Assembly: GCA_049890035.1 (NCBI GenBank)
Contig: JBMHCG010000043.1
Location: 62,001 to 126,000 of the forward strand
Length of the DNA: 64,000 nt
From: UBA11891 sp049890035
GTDB lineage: Bacteria; Bacteroidota; Bacteroidia; Flavobacteriales; Flavobacteriaceae
Direction: 5' to 3'
Shown here: positions 27,934 to 37,700 of the stretch, in pieces
How positions within the stretch are numbered: position 1 is the first letter of the stretch
How the letters are laid out: every line of letters starts with the position of its first letter
Translations under genes and position numbers: made by a program
Notes under the pieces: model-generated
The model's database searches: none
Told to the model about the DNA's origin: nothing
What the model saw: the letters and a program-made list of their open reading frames with translations, nothing else

Positions 27934-27963
27934 GCAATAAAAAAGCCACCGCTAGGGTGGCTT
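27934..27963 (-). terminator. Intrinsic terminator after the cytochrome oxidase operon; copy 2 of the 30-bp repeat
   Basis: Same stem (GCCACC/GGTGGC) and T-run on the minus strand as at 27066-27095, base-for-base over 30 bp. It lies 25 nt after the ctaD stop and terminates the act-cta operon. Confidence 0.9.
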
Positions 27964-27987
27964 AATATATGATGTGAGAAGCTAATG

Positions 27988-29778
27988 CTAGTGTTGTAAC
28001 TCTTCTTCGCCCTCTTTTAAAGGGATGTGCTGGGGGACAAAATCTTCTTCTTGCCCTGGCTTAGAGTAGTCATATGCCCAGCGGTGTACGTGTGGAATCG
28101 CACCGGGCCAGTTTCCATGCATATGTGCTACAGGGGCTGTCCATTCCAACGTATTAGAACGCCAGGGGTTTTGCTCTGCTTCCTTACCATAGAACATGCT
28201 GTGGATAAAGTTGTATAAGAACACCAATTGTGCCGCTCCTGCGATTAAGGCAAACACCGTAATGACTACGTTGATATTGGCCAAATCGTCAAAATAAGGG
28301 AACGCGGTGTTGGTATAATAACGTCTGGGTAGACCTGCCATGCCAATAAAGTGCATGGGAAAGAATACGCCATAGGCAGCCACGGCTGTTACCCAAAAAT
28401 GGACATAACCCAAATTCTTGTTCATCATCCGCCCAAACATTTTAGGGAACCAGTGGTACACCCCCGCAAACAGTCCATATAGGGCGGAAATCCCCATTAC
28501 CAAGTGAAAGTGAGCTACTACGAAATAGGTATCATGTACATTGATGTCCAACGTACTATCTCCCAAGATAATTCCGGTCAAACCACCCGTGATAAATGTA
28601 GAAACCAAGCCAATAGAAAACAGCATGGCTGGATTCATCTGGAGGTTCCCTTTCCATAAGGTGGTGATATAATTAAAGGCTTTTACAGCCGAAGGGATAG
28701 CTATCAAAAGTGTGGTAAAGGTAAAAACCGAGCCCAGAAAAGGATTCATTCCTGAGATAAACATATGGTGTCCCCATACAATGGTAGAGAGAAAAGCAAT
28801 TGCCAAAATAGAGGCAACCATGGCCCGGTAGCCAAAGATAGGCTTGCGCGCATTGGTCGCAATAATTTCTGAAGTAATTCCCAAAGCGGGTAGCAATACG
28901 ATATACACTTCAGGGTGGCCCAAAAACCAGAAAAGGTGTTCATAGAGTACGGGCGAACCGCCTTGATAGTGTAGCACCTCTCCCTGAATAAAAATATCGG
29001 ACAGGAAAAAAGAGGTACCGAAACTTCTATCCATAATCAGCAATAAGGCTGCAGATAATAAAACAGGGAAAGAAACAACCCCGATGATGGCCGTAACAAA
29101 AAATGCCCAAATAGTCAGGGGCAAACGCGTCATGGTCATCCCTTTTGTCCGCAAGTTGAGTACTGTAACAATATAATTCAACGACCCCAACAGTGAAGAA
29201 GCAATAAAAATAGCCATTGAGACCAACCACAAGGTCATTCCCAGTCCAGAACCAGGCTGTGCTTGTGGCAAAGCACTCAATGGGGGATAGATCGTCCACC
29301 CTGCTGCTGCAGGTCCTGCTTCAACGAATAGTGACGCTACCATGATCACACTGGATAAGAAAAACAACCAAAATGAGATCATGTTGAGCAATCCAGAAGC
29401 CATATCACGGGCACCAATCTGTAAGGGGATCAAGAGATTGGAAAAAGTACCACTCAATCCGGCTGTCAATACAAAAAAGACCATGATGGTTCCGTGAATA
29501 GTGACCAAAGCCAAATAGACATTAGGATCCATAACCCCGTCAGGAGCCCATTTACCCAAAAGGACTTCAAAAACTCCAAAGGGTTGTTCGGGCCAAGCCA
29601 ACTGTAAACGGAATAAAAGGGACATGGCTATCCCGATAATTCCCATAAACAAACCGGTAATCAGGTATTGCTTGGCGATCATTTTATGATCTTGACTAAA
29701 AACGTATTTCGTGATAAACGTTTCTTTGTGATGATGTCCGTGATCCTCTTCCTCTACGTGCGCTGCTACTGTTGACAT
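27988..29778 (-). CDS. ctaD: Cytochrome c oxidase subunit I
   Basis: This 596-residue heme-copper oxidase subunit I carries 'TIHGTIMVFFVLTAGLSGTFSNLLIPLQIGARDMA', the active-site 'HLFWFLGHPEVYIVLLPALGI' with the cross-linked His/Tyr region, 'GHHMFISGMNP' and 'DTYFVVAHFHLVMG' with the heme ligands. It is the catalytic, proton-pumping subunit that reduces oxygen to water in the inner membrane. A His-rich start (HVEEEDHGHHHKE) precedes the first helix. It is the last gene of the eight-gene respiratory operon, 21 nt after ctaC, and is followed by a strong terminator. Coupling with alternative complex III in one operon suggests a supercomplex. Confidence 0.97.
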   Translation of the reverse strand: MSTVAAHVEEEDHGHHHKETFITKYVFSQDHKMIAKQYLITGLFMGIIGIAMSLLFRLQLAWPEQPFGVFEVLLGKWAPDGVMDPNVYLALVTIHGTIMVFFVLTAGLSGTFSNLLIPLQIGARDMASGLLNMISFWLFFLSSVIMVASLFVEAGPAAAGWTIYPPLSALPQAQPGSGLGMTLWLVSMAIFIASSLLGSLNYIVTVLNLRTKGMTMTRLPLTIWAFFVTAIIGVVSFPVLLSAALLLIMDRSFGTSFFLSDIFIQGEVLHYQGGSPVLYEHLFWFLGHPEVYIVLLPALGITSEIIATNARKPIFGYRAMVASILAIAFLSTIVWGHHMFISGMNPFLGSVFTFTTLLIAIPSAVKAFNYITTLWKGNLQMNPAMLFSIGLVSTFITGGLTGIILGDSTLDINVHDTYFVVAHFHLVMGISALYGLFAGVYHWFPKMFGRMMNKNLGYVHFWVTAVAAYGVFFPMHFIGMAGLPRRYYTNTAFPYFDDLANINVVITVFALIAGAAQLVFLYNFIHSMFYGKEAEQNPWRSNTLEWTAPVAHMHGNWPGAIPHVHRWAYDYSKPGQEEDFVPQHIPLKEGEEELQH

Positions 29779-29799
29779 ATCTTATAGTACTTTATTAGG

Positions 29800-30864
29800 T
29801 TATTGAATGACTTGTGCAAAGGTTTGCTGTTCTGTCATCCATTTTTCAAATTCTTCAGGGGTTTCTACGACGATTTTCATTTGCATATTGTAGTGCGAAG
29901 CCCCACAAATTTTATTGCAAAGTAATAAATAATCGAATACATAGGGCTCTAAAGCTTCTTCGCCATTCGCCACCAATTCTTTGCTGTTTTCAGCCCGAAT
30001 TTTGTTGATCTTTTTGACCTTGGCTACCACCTCAGGAAGGGTTCTCATTTCTTCGGTTGTTTTGTTGGGGATAAAGGCAAATTCGGTAATCATTCCCGGC
30101 ACACAGTTCATTTGTGCTCGGAAAAAAGGCATGTATGCTGAGTGTAATACATCTTGAGAACGCATCTTGAATTGTACTTCACGTCCGACAGGCAAATGCA
30201 ATTCTTGGACCACAACATCGTCTAATCCGTTGGGGTCAGTGGCGTCTATACCGACCAAGTTGCGACCGTCAAAATCTTGTAAAAAACGAACATTGGCGTC
30301 ACCCAAAACACCATCTTGACCCGCATAACGCGCTTTCCAATTGAATTGTTGTGCATATAATTCCACCACCAGAGCCTCTTCGTTTTCCTCCACACTCATA
30401 ATATCGGTCCAGGTGTACAGTCCATAAAGAATCAATCCAGCTAGGGTAATCACAGGGATAATGGTCCAAATAGCTTCCAAGCGATCGTTGTCTGCATAGA
30501 AAAGTGCTTTCTGCCCTTTTTTACCACGATATTTGTAGGCAAAATAATGCAATAATGCCTGGGTAATGGTCTGGACAAAAAAGATAATGGCAAATGATAT
30601 CCACATCAGGTTGTCGTATTCTGACCCGTGTTCAGAAGCAGACTCCGGGAGTAAAACATCGCCCCATTTCCAAAAGGAAAAGAGGGTTATCCCGTAGATA
30701 AACAAAAGGAAGGCAAACATCAGCTTGCCGTTAAACTGATTGTCTGCATCGTTTGCGACCTGTGTATTTTCTTTTTTGGCCTGAGACAACTCAAAAATCT
30801 TAGCGATTTGCCAAACAGAAATTCCGATAAGAACTAAAATCGTAAGTGAAAGTGCTATAGTCAT
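29800..30864 (-). CDS. ctaC: Cytochrome c oxidase subunit II
   Basis: This 354-residue subunit has an N-terminal hydrophobic anchor, two further transmembrane helices ('LMFAFLLFIYGITLFSFW' and 'WTIIPVITLAGLILYGLYTW') and a periplasmic cupredoxin domain. The CuA site is visible: 'DVLHSAYMPFFRAQMN' supplies a His, and 'CNKICGASHYNM' gives the two Cys, His and Met ligands. It accepts electrons from a cytochrome c or directly from the ACIII heme subunits and passes them to subunit I. It lies 21 nt from both neighbours. There is no fused cytochrome c domain; heme c is supplied by the ActA and ActE proteins in the same operon. Confidence 0.96.
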   Translation of the reverse strand: MTIALSLTILVLIGISVWQIAKIFELSQAKKENTQVANDADNQFNGKLMFAFLLFIYGITLFSFWKWGDVLLPESASEHGSEYDNLMWISFAIIFFVQTITQALLHYFAYKYRGKKGQKALFYADNDRLEAIWTIIPVITLAGLILYGLYTWTDIMSVEENEEALVVELYAQQFNWKARYAGQDGVLGDANVRFLQDFDGRNLVGIDATDPNGLDDVVVQELHLPVGREVQFKMRSQDVLHSAYMPFFRAQMNCVPGMITEFAFIPNKTTEEMRTLPEVVAKVKKINKIRAENSKELVANGEEALEPYVFDYLLLCNKICGASHYNMQMKIVVETPEEFEKWMTEQQTFAQVIQ

Positions 30865-30885
30865 TTCTCTCTCCTCAATTAAATT

Positions 30886-32247
30886 TTAATAATGAAACCT
30901 TTCGCTCTCGCCCATATAAGGGTCTCCTTTGGCTACTAATGGGGCTTTGGTCAGGGCATTGAAAACCACCCATAAGAAAAGACCCAAAAAGAATAAGAAC
31001 CCGCCAATCTCTGGCAGCCCAATAAACCACTGATCTCCAACGGCTGAAGGCATAATCATATTGAAAACGTCCATGTAATGCCCGAGAATGACGACAATGC
31101 CCACACCAATGATGATATAATTGTTGCGCTTATAATCGCTGTTCATCAATACCAAAAGTGGGAAAATGAAGTTCATCACCAACATCCCGAAGAATGGTAA
31201 GTTGTAGTCTTCTATTCGGGTAAGGAAGTAGGTAACTTCTTCTGGTATGTTGGAATACCAAATCAACATAAATTGTGAAAACCATAAATAGGTCCAAAAA
31301 ACACTGACCCCAAACATAAACTTACCCAGATCATGAATGTGGCTGTCGTTGACCTCCGGTAAGTAGCCTTTGGACTTGAGGTAAATAGTTATCATGGCAA
31401 TTGCCGTGATTCCGCTGACAAACATACTGGCAAATACATACCAACCAAAAAGGGTACTAAACCAGTGTGGGTCTACGGACATGATCCAATCCCAGGACAT
31501 CATGGATTCTGTGACGATAAAGAAGACCAGGAATCCAGCAGACCAACGGAAGTTTTTCTTGTAGTTACTGATGTCATTTGCTTCATCTTGTGCCAATGAA
31601 AACTTTCTAGAAATATAACGGTAGCAGTTCCATCCTAAAATGTAGAAAGCGGCTCGCGCCAGGAAAAAAGGCACATTTAAATACGCTACTTTGCCCTGAA
31701 TTATTTTGTCATGCGCTACTACATCTGGGTCCATCCATATAAAAAGGTGATTGAGGTGCATCCCAGATAAAATCAAAAGAACAAAAACAATGAGTGTTCC
31801 GGGTAAAAGATAGGCGGTGATGCCTTCCATGACTCGGAAGAGCAAAATAGACCAGCCTGCTTGTGCTGCCCTTTGGATGGCATAGAAAGCTAGCGTCCCA
31901 AGCGCAATCATCATAAAAAAGAATGCAGCGACATACAGCGCAGCCCAGGGTTTGTTTTGCAGCTGGTGGAGCAAATGTTCTCCATGAGTATCCTCGTGGT
32001 CAGCCGAAGCGTGATCACTATCGTGCTGTGCCGCATTGTGGGCTGTTTTGTCTCCGTGGTCATTGGCGTGAGTAGTCGCGGCAGCATGATCTGCTCCGTG
32101 ATCGTTGCCGTGGTGGGCATCTGCCACCATCGCTTGTGCTTCTGCTACCGTATGCGGTGCAGAAAGGAAGCCTATAATAAGACCCGTTGCCCCCAATACC
32201 ATGAAGACGAGAAATAAAACTTTTAATCTATTTGGAAATGTATACAT
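30886..32247 (-). CDS. actF: Alternative complex III subunit ActF (quinol:cytochrome c oxidoreductase membrane subunit)
   Basis: This 453-residue multi-pass membrane protein occupies the ActF place in the operon. Typical segments are 'GMHLNHLFIWMDPDVVAHD', 'SMMSWDWIMSVDPHWFSTLFGWYVF' and 'FQ/FSQFMLIWYSNIPEE', seen in ActF proteins. Between the first and second transmembrane segments is a low-complexity stretch (residues about 45-94) with 13 histidines and many Asp, Ala and Thr, unlike the rest of the protein. ActF is a smaller NrfD-like subunit of the complex that oxidises quinol. It sits 15 nt after actE and 21 nt before ctaC. Confidence 0.93.
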   Translation of the reverse strand: MYTFPNRLKVLFLVFMVLGATGLIIGFLSAPHTVAEAQAMVADAHHGNDHGADHAAATTHANDHGDKTAHNAAQHDSDHASADHEDTHGEHLLHQLQNKPWAALYVAAFFFMMIALGTLAFYAIQRAAQAGWSILLFRVMEGITAYLLPGTLIVFVLLILSGMHLNHLFIWMDPDVVAHDKIIQGKVAYLNVPFFLARAAFYILGWNCYRYISRKFSLAQDEANDISNYKKNFRWSAGFLVFFIVTESMMSWDWIMSVDPHWFSTLFGWYVFASMFVSGITAIAMITIYLKSKGYLPEVNDSHIHDLGKFMFGVSVFWTYLWFSQFMLIWYSNIPEEVTYFLTRIEDYNLPFFGMLVMNFIFPLLVLMNSDYKRNNYIIIGVGIVVILGHYMDVFNMIMPSAVGDQWFIGLPEIGGFLFFLGLFLWVVFNALTKAPLVAKGDPYMGESERFHY

Positions 32248-32262
32248 GATAACTTTCTCGAT

Positions 32263-32811
32263 TTACTTAACCAATTCTGATCTTAATTGCATCACGTGCT
32301 GGGCAATTTGCCAGCGTTCCGTAGCGTTGACTTGACCAGCATGGGAACCCATCGCATTACGCCCGTACATCAACACATGGTAGATGCTGCCAGGAGTGAT
32401 CTCACGATCGGCATAGCTGGGAACACCCAAAAACTTTTCTCGGGTCATCAATATCCCCTGACCATCCCCTTTTTTTCCGTGGCAAACAGCGCAATAGATT
32501 CCATATAGTTCTTTTCCATTGGCCAAATGGCTTTCGTTTACTGCTAAAGGCGATATCAAATTGGCCTTGGCCGCCTCATAGCCTTCATTGGAATCGGGAA
32601 ATTCGTAAGGCACCCAACCCCGAGAAATTGTTCCTTCAACGGGCAACTGTGCTTCAATACCATTGGCAAAAGCATCGGTGTCTTGATACGTTTCATAACC
32701 AATAGGTTCATACATATTGGGAAAATACTGGTAATTGGGCTTGGCTGGGTCAAAACAAGACTGCAACGCCAAGAGACCGATACTGGATAAAATAAGGAAT
32801 GTCTTTCTCAT
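32263..32811 (-). CDS. actE: Alternative complex III subunit ActE, monoheme cytochrome c lipoprotein
   Basis: The open frame starts with TTG at 32829, but the ATG at 32811 gives a lipoprotein signal (MRKTFLILSSIGLLALQSC) one base after the actD stop, so the protein is 182 residues. It has a single heme c motif CAVCH ('LYGIYCAVCHGKKGDGQG') and a distal Met region ('YHVLMYGRNAMGSHAGQV'). ActE carries electrons out of the complex toward the oxidase. Order, size and lipid anchor all match the ACIII family. Confidence 0.95.
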   Translation of the reverse strand: MRKTFLILSSIGLLALQSCFDPAKPNYQYFPNMYEPIGYETYQDTDAFANGIEAQLPVEGTISRGWVPYEFPDSNEGYEAAKANLISPLAVNESHLANGKELYGIYCAVCHGKKGDGQGILMTREKFLGVPSYADREITPGSIYHVLMYGRNAMGSHAGQVNATERWQIAQHVMQLRSELVK

Positions 32812-32812
32812 T

Positions 32813-33343
32813 TTAGTGGTCTTTGTCAATTAATGCGATATCGATAGCTCCTGTTTTTTTCAAAAGAGCTGTCAGTTCTTTTTCGTTTTCTTCCACTGCC
32901 ACTTCAACCAGAAACTTATCGTCTGTTGTTAAAGGGTTTGGATTCTCTGCTTCTTTAAATGGCCAAAGTCTGCTGCGTAAGTAGAAAGTAATAACCATCA
33001 AGTGGGCCGCAAAAAATACAGTCATCTCAAACATCACTGGGACAAAAGCGGGCATGTTTTCCAAAAATGAAAAACTGGGTTTTCCACCGATATTTTGTGG
33101 CCAGTCCTGGATCATGATATAATTAATCATGATTACTGCAACCGTAAAACCAATACATCCGTAGATAAAGGACATGATGGCAATACGGGTGTGCTCTAAA
33201 CCAAGTACTTTGTCCAAACCGTGGACAGGAAAAGGGGTGTATACCTCTTCGATGTGGTGCTTTTCGTCTCTGATCGATTGAACGGCTTTTAACAAGACAT
33301 CGTCATCGTCATAAAGCGCGTGTATGACTTTTGAACTACTCAT
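32813..33343 (-). CDS. actD: Alternative complex III subunit ActD (DUF3341)
   Basis: This ~176-residue protein begins MSSSKVIHALYDDDDVLLKAV and has two central transmembrane helices around 'GCIGFTVAVIMINYIM' and 'MFEMTVFFAAHLMVITFYL', the ActD pattern. Two ATGs (33349 and 33343) are possible; the second gives the usual N-terminus and an 8-nt overlap with the actC stop. ActD is a small membrane subunit of ACIII without cofactors. The C-terminal tail is charged and ends next to the actE start. Confidence 0.93.
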   Translation of the reverse strand: MSSSKVIHALYDDDDVLLKAVQSIRDEKHHIEEVYTPFPVHGLDKVLGLEHTRIAIMSFIYGCIGFTVAVIMINYIMIQDWPQNIGGKPSFSFLENMPAFVPVMFEMTVFFAAHLMVITFYLRSRLWPFKEAENPNPLTTDDKFLVEVAVEENEKELTALLKKTGAIDIALIDKDH

Positions 33344-34724
33344 GAGCATCTCTTATTTTTTTGTATTTCTCACCAGATGATTTTAAAATAGTCTTGACTT
33401 CTGCCTGTGCAATCACGGGGAAAGTGCGAGCGTACAGTAAAAACAAAACAAAGAAAAAACCAATGGTTCCTATAAAGATTCCTATATCTACAAAAGTGGG
33501 GGAAAACATGGTCCAGGAAGAAGGCAAGTAATCCCTGTGCAATGAGGTAACAATAATTACAAATCGCTCAAACCACATCCCAATGTTGACCACTATAGAG
33601 ATGATAAACGAGAACATAATACTCGTTCTTAATTTTTTAAACCACATGAATTGGGGTGAAAAAACATTACAGGTCATCATAGACCAATAGGCCCACCAAT
33701 AGGGTCCTGTGGCGCGGTTGAGGAAGGCATATTGTTCATATTCTACCCCTGAGTACCAGGCGATCACCAGCTCCGTGATATAGGCCACACCAACAATGGA
33801 TCCTGTGATCATGATCACGATATTCATCAATTCTATATGCTGTACCGTAATATAATCTTCTAGATGCGATACCTTTCGCATGATAATCAACAAGGTGTTT
33901 ACCATGGCAAATCCTGAAAATATGGCACCCGCTACAAAGTAAGGTGGGAAAATTGTAGTATGCCATCCTGGAATAACCGAGGTAGCAAAGTCAAAAGATA
34001 CAATGGTGTGTACGGAGAGTACAAGTGGGGTCGCCAGACCTGCCAGCACCAATGATACTTCTTCGAATCGCTGCCAGTCTTTAGCGCGACCACTCCAGCC
34101 AAAACTGAGTAGACTGTATATTTTCTTTTGAAAAGGGCGTACCGCGCGATCGCGAATCATAGCAAAATCGGGCAATAAACCTGTCCACCAAAACACCAAG
34201 GATACAGATAGATAGGTAGAAATTGCAAATACGTCCCAAAGCAAGGGCGAATTAAAGTTTACCCATAACGAACCAAATCCGTTGGGGATGGGCAATACCC
34301 AGTAAGCCAACCAGGGACGTCCCATGTGAATGATGGGGAACAAACCGGCTTGGATAACCGAAAAAATAGTCATGGCTTCTGCGGATCGGTTGATCGCCAT
34401 ACGCCATTTTTGACGGAATAACAGGAGAACAGCAGAAATCAAAGTCCCTGCATGCCCGATTCCTACCCACCAAACAAAATTGGTAATATCCCAAGCCCAA
34501 CCTACTGTTTTGTTGAGACCCCAGGTACCAATACCCGTTGAAATGGTGTAGATAATACAACCCAATCCATATAAAAAGGCTGTCAATGATATTCCAAAAA
34601 CAATCCACCATTGTCGGTTGGCTGCTCCTTCGACAGGTGCTGCTACGTCAACAGTAACGTCGTGATAGGACTTGTCGCCCGTGACGAGTGGTTTTCTTAT
34701 CGGTGCTTCGTAATGCGATGCCAT
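33336..34724 (-). CDS. actC: Alternative complex III subunit ActC (NrfD-like, quinol site)
   Basis: This 462-residue polytopic membrane protein of the NrfD/PsrC family is the main quinol-oxidising subunit. Stretches such as 'GWAWDITNFVWWVGIGHAGTLISAVLLL', 'RSAEAMTIFSVIQAGLFPIIHMGRPW' and 'SFDFATSVIPGWHTTIFPPYFVAGAIFSGFAMV' are characteristic. It precedes actD with overlap and follows actB by 21 nt. The ATG at 34724 gives a cytoplasmic N-terminus of about 40 residues before the first helix. Confidence 0.95.
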   Translation of the reverse strand: MASHYEAPIRKPLVTGDKSYHDVTVDVAAPVEGAANRQWWIVFGISLTAFLYGLGCIIYTISTGIGTWGLNKTVGWAWDITNFVWWVGIGHAGTLISAVLLLFRQKWRMAINRSAEAMTIFSVIQAGLFPIIHMGRPWLAYWVLPIPNGFGSLWVNFNSPLLWDVFAISTYLSVSLVFWWTGLLPDFAMIRDRAVRPFQKKIYSLLSFGWSGRAKDWQRFEEVSLVLAGLATPLVLSVHTIVSFDFATSVIPGWHTTIFPPYFVAGAIFSGFAMVNTLLIIMRKVSHLEDYITVQHIELMNIVIMITGSIVGVAYITELVIAWYSGVEYEQYAFLNRATGPYWWAYWSMMTCNVFSPQFMWFKKLRTSIMFSFIISIVVNIGMWFERFVIIVTSLHRDYLPSSWTMFSPTFVDIGIFIGTIGFFFVLFLLYARTFPVIAQAEVKTILKSSGEKYKKIRDAHE

Positions 34725-34745
34725 ACGATTCTGTTTTTCTATTTT

Positions 34746-37700
34746 TTAGCTTTGATCGGTGTTTCTCACTTTGACTTGATACATGACATTGGGTTTGGTC
34801 CCCACATGTTCCAAGAGGTGATACATCCGTGAATCCTCTTTTAATTGTGCCACTTGGCTTTCTTTGTCATTGATATCTCCAAAAACAAGAGCACCACTGT
34901 CACAGGCATTGGAGCAAGCCGTTTGGAATTCTCCATCATTGATCTGGCGGCCTTCTAACTTGGCATCCAAAATGGTTTTTTGCGTCATTTGGATACACAT
35001 AGAACATTTTTCCATCACCCCACGAGAACGGACAACAACGTCAGGGTTGAGTACCATTCTTCCTAGGTCGTTGTTCATGTGATAGTCAAATTCATCGTTT
35101 TTGTTGTACAAGAACCAATTGAATCGGCGCACTTTATACGGACAGTTATTCGCACAGTAACGGGTCCCTACACAGCGGTTATAAGCCATGTGGTTTTGTC
35201 CCTGTCGACCATGAGAAGATGCTGCTACTGGACAAACTGTTTCACAAGGTGCGTGATTACAGTGTTGGCACATAACGGGCTGGAAGGTGACTTGCGGATT
35301 TTCAGCTGCTTGCTCCATTTGACCAAAAGTGGTCAGCGAGTCACCCAATCCAGATATGTTGTCTTTGGTTTCCAAATCGGCTTCAAAAGAATCATCGGAG
35401 GAGTAATAACGGTCAATACGCAACCAGTGCATATCACGTGATTTACGAACTTCACGCTTCCCAACTACAGGCACGTTGTTTTCGGCATGACAGGCAATGA
35501 CACAGGCACCACAACCAGTACAAGAATTCAAGTCGATTGACAGGTTAAAATGGTGCCCAATGGAACGATCAAATTCTTGCCACATGTCAACTTCGGGAGA
35601 AGTAACCGGCATTTCCATATGGTTTTTGGACACTTCAGGAACTGGGTTCCAATAATGACTGTCTTTGGTGTTAAATATCTCGAGGGTCGTTTCTTTGACA
35701 ATATCTCCTCTCCCCATCAAGGTGTTGTGTAACTGTACACATGCAAATTCATGGTACCCTTCCACAGGTTTGATACTAACGGTTTGGGTTTTGTTCTGCC
35801 CAAAATACAACTGGTAGGCGTTGACCCCTACTTGCATCTCCTCTTTGAGACCCATGCGTTCGCCATAACCAAAAGCCAAACCTAAAGTACCAATGGCTTG
35901 TCCCGGTTGCACCAATACGGGGGCTACGAGGCTTTTCCCATTAACGGTTAGCTGGGCATAACTCCCATTAAGCGCACCATTGGCCACGTTGACATTTTTC
36001 AAACCGACACGGTCGGCATCAGCTTTGGATATGGTAATATAATTGTCCCAGGATACTCTTGTAATAGGATCTGGGAATTCTTGCAACCAGGGGTTGTTGG
36101 CTTGTTGACCGTCTCCCATCCCTGTCTTGGTGTAGAGCACCAATTGCATGCCCGCCTCTTTTGCCACGGTCAAGGCTGCTAACTGTGCACGAACATCTAC
36201 CGTATTTTGAGCGGTAACTGCTGCTGATTCTCGGTGAAGGAATCCGTCATGTAGAGCTTGGTTCCATGAGGCACCATACAACACCTCACTATTCCATTTC
36301 GCCTTGATCGCCTCATAGTAGGAATCACCACTCCCTGACAATTGTAGAAGAATGTCTTGGAATTGTTGGGTATCAAACAAAGGTTTGATTGTGGGTTGCG
36401 CCAGGGCATAATGTCCTTTTTTCAACTCGTAGTCACCCCACGACTCCAAGTAATGTGGTATGGCACCTACATATTGCGCTGCGGCTGCCGTTTCATTTTC
36501 TTTGGAAACAAAAGCAACACTCAGGTCTAGGGCGGCAAGTGTTTCTTTCATACCAACTGCCTCTGCCAGGGTGAGCAATGGATTGACACCATAAGTCATT
36601 AAACCACTGACTTTTTTGTCACGAATATCTTGCATCAATTGAAGCACTGCTTGGGTGTTACCCTTTCGGGTCATCACGGGTGAAGCAGTTTTCATAGCTT
36701 CACTGGCTAGTTTTTGGTTTACTGCAAGAACCAATTCTTGTGCTGCAACATCATCCAATCCGGTGACCAATACCCCTTGACTTCCTGCGGCACGTAGTTG
36801 TTTTACTGCTGCTGATACTTTTTTCTGTAAAGCATCTGAGAGCGCACTTGTGTCTTTTTCTCCTAAAATTTGGGCAGCAATACTAGCTAAAATGTTTTTT
36901 AGCTGTGCAGGAGTAGCAGGAATACGGTGGTCAGCATTGGCACCAGTTAGGGTCATATTGGACTCAAACTGAAAATGTTTGGACATGCTTTTCTTTCCAG
37001 CATCACCGGAAGGAACACGCCCTTTGGCATAACTGGAATCAAAACCACCCCCTTGCCAATCGCCAACGATGTCGGCATCGACTGCAACAATAGTCTGTGC
37101 TTTCTCAAAATCGTAGTCAGCCAGCGCACGAACACCATATATATTTTCAAAAGCTTGCAAAGCCGCATCTTCAGAAACCGCATCGTAGACCAGGTGACTT
37201 ACATTGGGGTATTGGGCGACAAAACCGTCTATGATTGCTTGCGTCGTAGGACTGGCTAAAGTTTGTGTCAATAGGACTACCGATTTGTTGGTGGCGGCCA
37301 GAGCTTTGAGTTTGGCTTCAACTTGTAGGTAGAAATCATCCCAAGAAACATCTACTCCGTTCGCTTTGGGACCCTGCAGACGCAGCGTGTCGTACAAAGA
37401 CAATACCGATGCGTGGACACGCGCATTGGCAGCCCCTTTTGTCGGCGCTGTTTTGTTGCTTTCAACCTTGATGGGTCGCCCTTCTCTAGTCTTGATTAGA
37501 ATACTGGCAAAGTCAAATCCATCGGCAATGGTCGTGGCATAATAATTGGCAATACCTGGAATGATACGTTCGGGCTGAACCACATAGGGTACAGATTTGA
37601 TTACAGGCCCTTCACAGGCGGCCAGCGTGGCGGCTGCGGTGCTGAACCCAACGTACTTTAAAAAGTCTCTACGGCTTGTTCCCTCATCTGTTACACCTTC

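Noticed and set aside
32829..32829. Longer TTG start for actE
   Set aside because: It would overlap actD, and the ATG at 32811 gives a normal lipoprotein signal.
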